Shown piece after piece: positions 1-5,997 of a stretch of DNA of 9,428 bases. The translations under genes and the position numbers were made by a program. The stretch is from the NCBI GenBank assembly GCA_003157945.1, contig PMFY01000126.1, positions 5,925 through 15,352 of the forward strand, in the 5' to 3' direction. Numbering within the stretch: the stretch's first letter is position 1; each line of letters starts with the position of its first letter. The stretch is from Acidimicrobiaceae bacterium. Lineage in GTDB: Bacteria; Actinomycetota; Acidimicrobiia; Acidimicrobiales; RAAP-2. The notes beneath the pieces were generated by a model. The model did no database searches, was not told where the DNA came from, and worked only from the letters and a program-made list of their open reading frames with translations.

Positions 1-809
1 CTCCGACCGACCCGCCGGCCCCCGACCCGCCGGCCCCCGACCCGGACGGGTCGTTCGCCCCGGGCGGCGACCGGAGGACCCTCCGTCTCAGCAGTGACGA
101 CGAGGGGCTGGTGGCTGCGGCCCTGGCGGCCAACCCCCGGACCGTGGTGGCGGTCATGGGCGGTTCGGCCGTCGTCATGCCCTGGCTCGACCGGGTCCCG
201 GCGACACTGCTCGTCTGGTACCCGGGCATGGAGGGTGGCCGGGCCTTCGGCGACGTGCTGACCGGGGTCGTCGAGCCCGGCGGCCGCCTACCGTTCGCGC
301 TTCCTGTCGACGAGGCCGACCTCGTCCCGTTCGATCCCGATGCCGGATCGGTGGTCTACGACCTCTTCCACGGGCAGTGGAAGCTGGACCGGGACGGCGT
401 AGTGCCGCACCGGCACCTCGGTGCCGGTCTCGGCTACACCTCGTGGTCCGTCGACGGCACATCGGCCCGGGTGCAACCGGACGGCCCGGGACGCGGCGTC
501 ACGACCGGACGGGTGACGGTGGACGTGGCCAACACCGGCGACCGGGCCGGTTCCACGGTGGTCCTCTGCTTCGCCGGGTTGCCCGGATCGTCCGTCGATC
601 GGCCCTTCCGGCGTCTCGTGGCCTTCGCCCGGGTCACGCTCGACCCCGGTGCCCGGGAGCGCGTCGACCTGTCCTATGACCTCGCCGACCTGGCCGTTCG
701 GCGCGAGGGTGCCTGGTGCCAGGAGCCCGGTCGTTATGAGCTGACCGTCGGCACCGACGCCGGCACGCCCGTGACCACCCTGACCGTCGACCTGCCGGGT
801 CCCGGCTGA
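1..809 (+). CDS. Glycoside hydrolase family 3 protein, C-terminal part (beta-glucosidase/beta-xylosidase type), 5' end outside window
   Basis: This is the last 268 residues of a gene that begins before the window; the first whole codon is at 3. The frame is open from the window edge, so the GTG at 111 is internal. The stretch ANPRTVVAVMGGSAVVMPW, then LVWYPGMEGGRAFGDVLTG and PGGRLPF, is the classic GH3 C-terminal (alpha/beta sandwich) domain. A YDLFHGQWKLDRDGV segment and GAGLGYTSW follow, which in GH3 enzymes lead into a fibronectin III-like domain. That domain is seen here from about 498 to 800 (VDVANTGDRAGSTVV, FARVTLDPG, EPGRYELTVGTDAG). Such enzymes remove terminal beta-linked glucose or xylose. 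The neighbouring xylulokinase favours a xyloside substrate, but this is inference. Oddities are a Pro/Asp-rich insertion (3-50) and PGGDR where many GH3 enzymes have a Glu-Gly-x-Asp-Arg loop. No signal peptide can be judged because the N-terminus is missing. Confidence 0.9.
   Translation, partial: PTDPPAPDPPAPDPDGSFAPGGDRRTLRLSSDDEGLVAAALAANPRTVVAVMGGSAVVMPWLDRVPATLLVWYPGMEGGRAFGDVLTGVVEPGGRLPFALPVDEADLVPFDPDAGSVVYDLFHGQWKLDRDGVVPHRHLGAGLGYTSWSVDGTSARVQPDGPGRGVTTGRVTVDVANTGDRAGSTVVLCFAGLPGSSVDRPFRRLVAFARVTLDPGARERVDLSYDLADLAVRREGAWCQEPGRYELTVGTDAGTPVTTLTVDLPGPG
9..44 (+). repeat. Tandem 15-bp repeat inside the GH3 gene
   Basis: Two perfect copies of GACCCGCCGGCCCCC lie at 9-23 and 24-38, followed by a six-base partial copy. 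The unit is five codons long, so it keeps the frame and encodes a repeated Asp-Pro-Pro-Ala-Pro. It probably arose by slippage and lengthens a surface loop of the hydrolase. Confidence 0.8.
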
Positions 810-811
810 AC

Positions 812-2248
812 GTGCCGCTCGTCCTGGGAGTGGACAGCTCCACCCAGTCGACGAAGGTGGAGGTACGCGACGCCGACGACGGCACGCTGGTGGGGTCCGG
901 CCGGGCACCGCACCCCGCGGTCCGCCCGCCCCGGTCCGAGCAGGACCCCGAGGCGTGGTGGGAGGCGCTGCGGCTGGCCGCCGCCGAGGCCACGGCTGAC
1001 GGGTCCCTCCGGGTGGCTGCGGTGTCGGTGGCCGCGCAGCAGCACGGCATGGTCGTTCTCGGCGGGGACGGCCGTGTCCTCCGTCCGGCCAAACTGTGGA
1101 ACGACACCGAATCGGCGGCGGAGGCGGAGCGCCTGGTGGCCCGGCTCGGGCCGGAGGCGTGGGCCGCCCGGACCGGGTCGGTCCCGGTGGCCGCCTTCAC
1201 CGTGACCAAGCTCGCCTGGCTGGCCCGCCACGAGCCGGAGACCGCCCGGGCGGTCCGGTCGGTACTGCTGCCCCACGACTACCTGACCCTCCGCCTGACC
1301 GGGCGTCGGGTGACCGACCGCGGCGACGCATCGGGGACCGGCTACTTCGACCCGACGGCGGGGGTGTGGCTGTGCGACCTGCTCGATGACGTGGTGGGGC
1401 CGGCCGACTGGGGCGCCCGGCTGCCGGAGGTGCTCGGGCCGTCCGAGTCCGCCGGGCCGCCGAGCCGGGACGGGTCGGCGGGGCTCGACATCGGGACGTT
1501 CGAGGTGGTCGGCCCCGGCACCGGCGACAACATGGCGGCGGCCCTCGGGATCGGACTCGCACCGGGCCAGGCCTGCCTGTCCCTCGGGACCTCGGGGACC
1601 GTCTACGCCCGTAGTGACCGGCCCGTCGCCGATCCGACCGGGACGATCGCCGGATTCGCCGATGCCACGGGCGGCTACCTCCCGCTCGCCTGCACCCTCA
1701 ACGCCACCCGGGTGACCGGGACGGTGGCCGGTCTCCTGGGCGTGACGGACGCGGGGCTGGACGACCTCGCACTGGCCACGGCCACCGGCTCGTCGGGGCT
1801 CACCCTCCTGCCGTACTTCGACGGGGAGCGCACACCGGACCGCCCGACGGCCACGGGCGTCATCGCCGGCCTGCGCTCCGTCGCCACCCGCGAAGGACTG
1901 GCCGCCGCCGCCTTCGAGGGCGTCGTGTGCGGTCTCCTCGACGCCCTCGATGCGCTGGCGCGGGAGGTGACCGTGGGGGACGGCCCCCTGTTGGTGGTGG
2001 GCGGCGGGTCGCGCTCGGCCGCGTACCGGCGTGCCGTGGCGGACCTGTCCGGTCGGCCGGTGCTGGTGCCCGATCTCGACGAGGCGGTGGCCACCGGCGC
2101 GTGCGTGCAGGCGGCGGCGGCCCTGTCGGGGCGCGATCCCGACGAGGTGCGCTCGGGCTGGGGGATCGGCGGCGCCACGTCGACCTCCCCCGACCCGGAG
2201 GTGGACGCGGCCGGGATCCGTCGGGCCTACGCCACCTTGCGCGGCTGA
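812..2248 (+). CDS. xylB: Xylulokinase (FGGY carbohydrate kinase family)
   Basis: This 478-residue cytoplasmic kinase would phosphorylate D-xylulose with ATP to xylulose 5-phosphate, the entry point to the pentose phosphate pathway. The N-terminal phosphate-binding loop is GVDSSTQSTK, with Asp8. QQHGMVVL and KLWNDTES follow as expected for xylulokinases. The GTGDNMAAALG segment carries the likely catalytic base, Asp239. The second half has LSLGTSGTVYA, PYFDGERTP and the adenosine-site motif GGGSRSAAYRRA (from about residue 397). The length is normal for the family. The GTG start follows the GH3 stop by only two bases, with no obvious separate ribosome site, so the two genes are probably co-transcribed and translationally coupled. 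No xylose isomerase or regulator lies in the window. Another FGGY substrate (such as ribulose or gluconate) is possible, but the motif set fits xylulokinase best. Confidence 0.93.
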   Translation: MPLVLGVDSSTQSTKVEVRDADDGTLVGSGRAPHPAVRPPRSEQDPEAWWEALRLAAAEATADGSLRVAAVSVAAQQHGMVVLGGDGRVLRPAKLWNDTESAAEAERLVARLGPEAWAARTGSVPVAAFTVTKLAWLARHEPETARAVRSVLLPHDYLTLRLTGRRVTDRGDASGTGYFDPTAGVWLCDLLDDVVGPADWGARLPEVLGPSESAGPPSRDGSAGLDIGTFEVVGPGTGDNMAAALGIGLAPGQACLSLGTSGTVYARSDRPVADPTGTIAGFADATGGYLPLACTLNATRVTGTVAGLLGVTDAGLDDLALATATGSSGLTLLPYFDGERTPDRPTATGVIAGLRSVATREGLAAAAFEGVVCGLLDALDALAREVTVGDGPLLVVGGGSRSAAYRRAVADLSGRPVLVPDLDEAVATGACVQAAAALSGRDPDEVRSGWGIGGATSTSPDPEVDAAGIRRAYATLRG

Positions 2249-2250
2249 GC

Positions 2251-2286
2251 GACGGGCACGGTACCGGCTCCGTTCGGGTGCCCGTC
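2251..2286 (+). terminator. Hairpin after xylB, possible terminator
   Basis: GACGGGCAC (2251-2259) pairs perfectly with GTGCCCGTC (2278-2286) around an 18-base loop, which can add an inner CCG/CGG pairing. It starts two bases after the xylB stop codon. There is no T-run after it, so intrinsic termination is not certain; in high-GC actinobacteria such hairpins often lack the run. It may separate the GH3-xylB transcript from the glycerate kinase gene. Confidence 0.5.
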
Positions 2287-2292
2287 CGTCGG

Positions 2293-2305
2293 TAGGGTGC
2301 AGGGA
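2293..2305 (+). promoter_or_regulatory. Probable leaderless promoter of the glycerate kinase gene
   Basis: A TAGGGT box (2293-2298) fits the actinobacterial TAnnnT -10 consensus. It ends six bases before the ATG at 2305, so transcription would begin at or next to the start codon. No Shine-Dalgarno sequence is seen in this gap and no good -35 box is visible. Leaderless genes are common in actinobacteria. This is inference from spacing alone. Confidence 0.45.
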
Positions 2306-3336
2306 TGCCCCGCGTCGTGCTGGCCCCGGACAAGTTCCGGGGCACCGCGACCGCTTCCGGGGCCGCGGCGGCGCTGGCGGGAGCCGCCACCCGGCTCGGC
2401 TGGGAGGCGGAGGCCATTCCGCTGTCCGACGGCGGCGAAGGCCTGCTCGAGGCGTGCGCCGTGGTGTGCCCCGAGGAGGAGTCGACCGTGGTCACGGCGC
2501 CGGACGGGTCGCCGGTCACCGCCCGGTGGCGGATCGGGGACCGGCTGGCGGTCGTGGAGTCGGCGCAGGCCTCCGGCCTGTCGCTCGTGGGCGGTTCCGA
2601 GGGCAACGACGCGATGACGGCCACGTCCCGGGGGACCGGCGAACTGCTGGTGGCTGCCGCGGCCCGAGTGGGGTCGGGTGGGACCGTCGTGGTCGGCCTC
2701 GGGGGGTCGGCGACCACCGACGGCGGCCTCGGGGCCCTCGAGGCCGTCGAGTCGGCCGGGGGGCTGGCGGGGGTGCACCTGGTCGGGGCCTTCGACGTGG
2801 CGACCCACTTCGTGGACGCCGCCCCGCTGTTCGCCCCGCAGAAGGGGGCGGACGCCGACCAGGTGGCCGCGCTGGCCAGCCGGCTCGAGGCGCTGGTCGA
2901 CCGCTACCGGTCGCGGTACGGCGTCGACGTGCGCGACCTGGCCGGGTCGGGTGCGGCCGGCGGCCTCGGCGGCGCACTGGCCGTACTGGGTGCCGAGCTC
3001 CGCTCCGGCTACGCCCTGGTGCACGACCTGGTGGGACTCGGCCCGGCCCTCGACGCGGCCGACCGGGTGGTGACCGGCGAGGGGGCGCTCGACGCCACGT
3101 CGTTCGCCGGCAAGGTCGTGGGCGGCGTCGTCGGCGACGCCCGGGACCGCGGCCTCCCCACCCTGGTGGTCGCCGGGAGGTGCAGCGACGAGGGGGCAGC
3201 CCGGGCCAGGGACGCCGGATGCGAAGTGGTCTCGCTCACCGAGCGCTTCGGACCACGACGGGCGACGGCGGAGACCGACGCCTGTCTGGCCCGGGTGGCC
3301 TCCGACTGGCTGGACACACCCGTCGGGGACGGCTGA
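2305..3336 (+). CDS. Glycerate kinase (GarK/GlxK-type family)
   Basis: This 343-residue cytoplasmic enzyme would phosphorylate D-glycerate with ATP to phosphoglycerate, feeding lower glycolysis. Family landmarks appear in order: APDKFRGT near the start (usually APDSFKG), PLSDGGEG (usually ADGGEG), GLGGSATTDGG at about residues 132-141, FAPQKGAD near 178, AGSGAAGGLGGALA, and VTGEGALDATSFAGK from about 256. The protein is somewhat shorter than the roughly 370-380 residues usual for the family, and several motif positions differ, so it is a divergent member. Whether it makes 2- or 3-phosphoglycerate cannot be read from the sequence. The ATG at 2305 is the best start because the conserved Ala-Pro-Asp motif begins six residues later. 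It does not overlap its neighbours: a hairpin and its own -10 box lie before it. Confidence 0.9.
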   Translation: MPRVVLAPDKFRGTATASGAAAALAGAATRLGWEAEAIPLSDGGEGLLEACAVVCPEEESTVVTAPDGSPVTARWRIGDRLAVVESAQASGLSLVGGSEGNDAMTATSRGTGELLVAAAARVGSGGTVVVGLGGSATTDGGLGALEAVESAGGLAGVHLVGAFDVATHFVDAAPLFAPQKGADADQVAALASRLEALVDRYRSRYGVDVRDLAGSGAAGGLGGALAVLGAELRSGYALVHDLVGLGPALDAADRVVTGEGALDATSFAGKVVGGVVGDARDRGLPTLVVAGRCSDEGAARARDAGCEVVSLTERFGPRRATAETDACLARVASDWLDTPVGDG

Positions 3337-3341
3337 CCCTC

Positions 3342-3386
3342 GGGGCAGAGGGGCAGAGGGGCAGAGGGGCAGAGGGGCAGAGGGGC
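3342..3386 (+). repeat. GGGGCAGA octamer tandem repeat, G-quadruplex-capable
   Basis: Five exact copies of GGGGCAGA (3342-3381) are followed by a partial GGGGC. They begin five bases after the glycerate kinase stop codon. The result is six GGGG runs separated by CAGA, more than enough for a four-tetrad G-quadruplex in the + strand DNA or in the transcript. Copy number may vary through replication slippage. I see no conventional hairpin terminator for the glycerate kinase gene, so this block may take that role; that is speculation. Confidence 0.85.
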
Positions 3387-3436
3387 GGGACCGCTCCGAT
3401 CGCTCCTCCGGCACCTGGGGGCCGGGCCGGGTGTGC

Positions 3437-3445
3437 TGCTACCAT
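3437..3445 (+). promoter_or_regulatory. Extended -10 promoter for the B12-controlled operon
   Basis: TGCTACCAT combines a TACCAT -10 hexamer (3440-3445) with a TGn extension one base upstream, as in extended -10 promoters. No -35 box is evident. The predicted transcript start, near 3452, lies just before the riboswitch core, giving a leader of about 220 bases. Confidence 0.5.
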
Positions 3446-3449
3446 CGGG

Positions 3450-3568
3450 TCAGCAACATGAAGTCCCCGGGCGGGGAAGCCGGTCGAATTCCGGCGCTGG
3501 TCCGCAACCGTAGGCGGCACATCGGGACCCCGAGGGGTCGGTGCCGCGAGTCGGGATGCCGCCCTGGA
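3450..3568 (+). ncRNA. Cobalamin riboswitch
   Basis: The conserved B12-box core is clear: GGGGAAGCCGG (3473-3483), then CCGGCGCTGGTCCGCAACCG (3491-3510), close to the usual GCTGnCCCGCAACTGTA, and the closing AGTCGGGATGCCGCC (3549-3563). GCCGG (3479-3483) pairs with CCGGC (3491-3495). GCGGCAC (3514-3520) pairs with GTGCCGC (3541-3547) and encloses a GACCC/GGGTC hairpin at 3526-3539. GGGCGG (3469-3474) pairs with CCGCCC (3559-3564) and closes the domain. The 5' part is short compared with classical members, so the left boundary is approximate. It would sense a cobalamin and turn down the downstream importer when B12 is plentiful. Confidence in the class is high; the preferred form (adenosyl-, methyl- or hydroxocobalamin) is unknown. 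Confidence 0.92.
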
Positions 3569-3671
3569 ACTTGATGAGTCCCGCCCGTCGAGAACAGCGG
3601 CACGGACTCGGTCATCGGAGCCAGCGAATCCTCCGGTGCTCCCGGGTCATGGCCCGGAATCGAGTAGCCCG
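3569..3671 (+). promoter_or_regulatory. Riboswitch expression platform (leader hairpins)
   Basis: This stretch lies between the aptamer and the ATG at 3672. GAGTCC (3576-3581) can pair with GGACTC (3604-3609). CATCGGAG (3613-3620) can pair over eight bases (one G-U) with CTCCGGTG (3631-3638). CCGGG (3642-3646) can pair with CCCGG (3653-3657). None is followed by a T-run, so control of translation or a factor-dependent terminator is more likely than classical intrinsic termination. No clear Shine-Dalgarno site precedes 3672, so the mechanism stays open. Confidence 0.5.
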
Positions 3672-4787
3672 ATGTCCATCACCAGGCGCCGCCGGTCGGC
3701 AGCTCCCGATGGAGACACCAGCCGGTCACCGCGGGTGGGCCGCGTCCGTGGCCGGCGGCGGTTCGCCCGGGGTGCCCTGGTCGTCGCCGCCGGCACGGCG
3801 GCCCTCTCGCTGGCCGGGCCCCTCGCCCTCCGGCCCTTCGCCGACGCCGCCCACGCCGCCGGTTCGGCCGGGGAGGTCTCGGTCGCCTTCGTGCTCGACT
3901 TCGGTGGCTCGTCCGGCGACCAGGTGGTCGGGTGCGTGACGGTCCCCTCGAGCGACACCCGGTACGACGCGCTCGCCGCCTTCGTCCAGGAGAAGGGCCT
4001 GACCCAGCCGGGTTACGCCCCGAGTGGACTGCTGTGCTCGATCAACGGTGTCCCCAGCAGTGGTTGCGGGCAGGTCATCGACGGCGGCTACATCTACTGG
4101 GCCTACTTCACGGGGGGAGCGCACGGCTGGGTCTACTCCTCCACGGGGGCGTTCGGCACCGTTGGGACGGACGACGTCGAGGGCTGGCGATTCGAGAACC
4201 CCGGGTCCGGCAACCCGGGCGACCCCGGCCCGCGCACCGCTCCTCGCTACAACGCCATCTGCGGCTCGACGACGCCCACGACCCTCCCGACCGGTGGGTC
4301 CGGGGGCGGTGGCGGTGGCCATGGCGGTGGTGGCGGTGGTGGTGCTGGTCAGGGCCGTGCGCATACCGCGACCCACTCCCGCACGCCGGGTGGGGCGGCC
4401 GCCGCCTCCGGCGGCCCGTCCACCACGAGTTCGTCGCCCACCCCGTCGTCGACTGCGCCGTCGACCACCACGTCGACCGTGTGTCCGAACCCCACAACCT
4501 CGTCAACCACAACCTCGTCGACCACCTCGACGCCCCCCACCTCGTCGGCCGCCGCCTCGTCCACCACGACGTCGACCACCTCGACGACCCCGTGCCCGGA
4601 CACGGCCACGTCGTCCCCGGACACGTCCGTCACGACCGATCCCACGGTGGGACTCGCCAACACGCGACACGCCTCCTCCGGGGGATCGGGACCGGGCCCG
4701 GACCCGATGATCGTCGGTGGCCTGCTGATCGCCGCCCTGGCCATCGCCGGATACACCCGGTGGCGGAAGCGTCCCCGCACCCCATGA
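3672..4787 (+). CDS. Exported, membrane-anchored DUF4430 (transcobalamin-like) protein; probable cobalamin capture protein
   Basis: The protein is 371 residues long. Residues 21-63 look like an export signal: an Arg-rich start with a twin-arginine-like RRRFAR (28-33), a hydrophobic core (about 34-53) and a possible cleavage site near AHA-A (60-63). Residues 68-176 match the DUF4430 pattern, with EVSVAFVLDFGG, a GYAPSGLLCSINGV segment, GGYIYWAYFTGGAHGWVYSS and DDVEGWRFENPG. Cys88, Cys122, Cys132 and Cys197 could form disulfides. A Gly-rich linker (about 207-230) and a long Ser/Thr-rich stalk (to about 325) follow. Then comes a membrane helix (346-361) with a basic cytoplasmic tail. DUF4430 is related to the C-terminal domain of intrinsic factor and transcobalamin. 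With the riboswitch upstream and the ECF genes downstream, a tethered corrinoid-binding protein is the likely role (inference). An in-frame GTG at 3636 is an alternative start, but it lies in a leader hairpin and adds nothing conserved. Confidence 0.85.
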   Translation: MSITRRRRSAAPDGDTSRSPRVGRVRGRRRFARGALVVAAGTAALSLAGPLALRPFADAAHAAGSAGEVSVAFVLDFGGSSGDQVVGCVTVPSSDTRYDALAAFVQEKGLTQPGYAPSGLLCSINGVPSSGCGQVIDGGYIYWAYFTGGAHGWVYSSTGAFGTVGTDDVEGWRFENPGSGNPGDPGPRTAPRYNAICGSTTPTTLPTGGSGGGGGGHGGGGGGGAGQGRAHTATHSRTPGGAAAASGGPSTTSSSPTPSSTAPSTTTSTVCPNPTTSSTTTSSTTSTPPTSSAAASSTTTSTTSTTPCPDTATSSPDTSVTTDPTVGLANTRHASSGGSGPGPDPMIVGGLLIAALAIAGYTRWRKRPRTP

Positions 4788-4800
4788 GGAGCCGGCCCGG

Positions 4801-5997
4801 ATGAGCCGCCCGACCCTCGCCGGCCCCGGGCGACGGGGCCTCCATCCCGGTGCCTGGTGGCTGTGGGCGGCCTGCCTGGCCGGCGCCGCGTCACGGACCA
4901 CGAACCCGATCCTGCTGCTCCTGCTGGGCGCCGTGGTCCTGTACGTCGCGGCGGCCCGCCGGACGGACGCCCCCTGGTCGCGGTCGATCGTGGTGTTCCT
5001 CCGGCTCGGACTCGTCGTCATCCTCATCCGGGTCGTCCTGGTGATCGTCTTCGGCAACCGGCTGCCCGGGCACGTCCTGTTCACGCTGCCGCACGTACCC
5101 CTGCCGTCGTGGGCGGCCGGCGTGAGCATCGGCGGCCCGGTGACCGCCGAGGCCGTCCTGGCGGCGGTGGTGCAGGGCCTCCGGCTGGCCGTGGTGCTCG
5201 TCTGCTTCGGCGCCGCCAACTCGCTGGCCAGCCCCTACCGCCTCCTGCGCTGCCTGCCGGCCGTGCTCTACGAGGCCGGCGTGGCCATCACCGTGGCGCT
5301 GTCCTTCGCCCCGGAGCTGGTGATGGCCATCACCGACGTCCGTGCCGCCCGTCGGCTGCGCGGCCGCCCCGTCCGTGGACTGGCCGGATTGCGCGGCACG
5401 GCGGTGCCGGTGCTCGAGCGCGCCCTCGACCGCTCGCTGCAGCTGGCGTCGTCGATGGACGCCCGCGGCTACGGCCGGCGGGTGGCCGTGGCCCGCGGGG
5501 TGCGCCGCACGGCGACCGGGGCGACCGCCGGTGGGCTGCTGCTGGTGGTCGCCGGTGTCTACGGCGTCCTGGTGGCGGGCTCGCTGCCCGGGGGCGGCAT
5601 CCCGTTCGTGGCCGTCGGTGCCGTGCTGGTGGGGGCCGGACTGGCCACCGGGGGTCGCCGGACCAACCGGACGAGGTACCGACCGGACCCGTGGGGCCTG
5701 CCCGAATGGCTGGTGGCGGGCTCGGGGGTGGTGGCACTGACCTCGCTGGTGGTCTCCGGCGTCCTCGGCGTTCCCGGACTCGAGTACGTACTGTCGCCGC
5801 TGCGCCCGCCGACCCTGCCGGTGGCGGCCGCGGTCGGGATCCTCGTCGGACTGGTGCCGGCCTGGGCCGCGCCGGTGGAGCGCACGGCACCCGTGACCCG
5901 GGTCACCCCGAGGACCCGACCGACCGATGGGGCGGTTCCCGGAGCGCCCGCGCCGGTGGTGACCCCGACCGTCGTCCGCGGAAGGACCGTCGCATGA
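4801..5997 (+). CDS. ECF transporter T component (CbiQ/EcfT family, extended C-terminus)
   Basis: This 398-residue membrane protein would be the scaffold subunit that couples ATP hydrolysis to the S component. Several hydrophobic segments fill the first 170 residues. The two Arg-containing coupling motifs then appear as VRAARRLRGR (about 180-189) and MDARGYGRR (219-227), the second being the diagnostic Ala-Arg-Gly box that docks into the ATPase. Typical EcfT proteins have about 265 residues. This one continues with four more hydrophobic segments (about 240-260, 267-283, 301-322, 342-362) and a Pro/Thr-rich tail. The ATG follows the DUF4430 stop by 13 bases, with AGGAG at 4787-4791 as its ribosome site, overlapping that stop codon. 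Its own stop overlaps the ATPase start (ATGA). The family call is firm; cobalamin specificity comes from context. Confidence 0.9.
   Translation: MSRPTLAGPGRRGLHPGAWWLWAACLAGAASRTTNPILLLLLGAVVLYVAAARRTDAPWSRSIVVFLRLGLVVILIRVVLVIVFGNRLPGHVLFTLPHVPLPSWAAGVSIGGPVTAEAVLAAVVQGLRLAVVLVCFGAANSLASPYRLLRCLPAVLYEAGVAITVALSFAPELVMAITDVRAARRLRGRPVRGLAGLRGTAVPVLERALDRSLQLASSMDARGYGRRVAVARGVRRTATGATAGGLLLVVAGVYGVLVAGSLPGGGIPFVAVGAVLVGAGLATGGRRTNRTRYRPDPWGLPEWLVAGSGVVALTSLVVSGVLGVPGLEYVLSPLRPPTLPVAAAVGILVGLVPAWAAPVERTAPVTRVTPRTRPTDGAVPGAPAPVVTPTVVRGRTVA

Noticed and set aside
111..113. GTG as the true start of the GH3 gene
   Set aside because: The frame is open to the window edge and the conserved GH3 C-terminal domain already begins before this codon, so the gene must start outside the window.
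3342..3386. CRISPR-like or insertion-sequence end repeat
   Set aside because: The units are eight bases with no spacers, and there are no inverted ends or transposase gene nearby. It is a simple tandem repeat.
2227..3414. Long minus-strand open frame opposite the glycerate kinase gene
   Set aside because: In DNA this GC-rich, the opposite strand stays open by chance. The glycerate kinase motifs lie on the + strand and the minus product has none.
3636..3671. Upstream GTG start for the DUF4430 gene, adding 12 residues
   Set aside because: It has no Shine-Dalgarno, sits in a predicted leader hairpin, and the added residues do not improve the signal peptide. It was kept only as an alternative.
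4501..4620. Repeated ACC/TCG tracts as a DNA regulatory repeat
   Set aside because: The pattern is explained by in-frame Ser and Thr codons of the surface stalk and has no constant unit length.
3932..4804. Open + frame overlapping the DUF4430 gene in a different frame (His/Asp/Arg-rich)
   Set aside because: It is a frame shadow of the Ser/Thr-codon repeats (TCG ACC ACC). It has no family motif and conflicts with a protein that has a signal, domain and anchor.
4857..5993. A long open + frame upstream of the ATPase, giving a possible 919-residue protein
   Set aside because: The part before 5994 overlaps the T component in another frame, is Arg/Gly/Pro-rich low-quality sequence without recognisable motifs, and a good ribosome site with ATG at 5994 starts the real protein.
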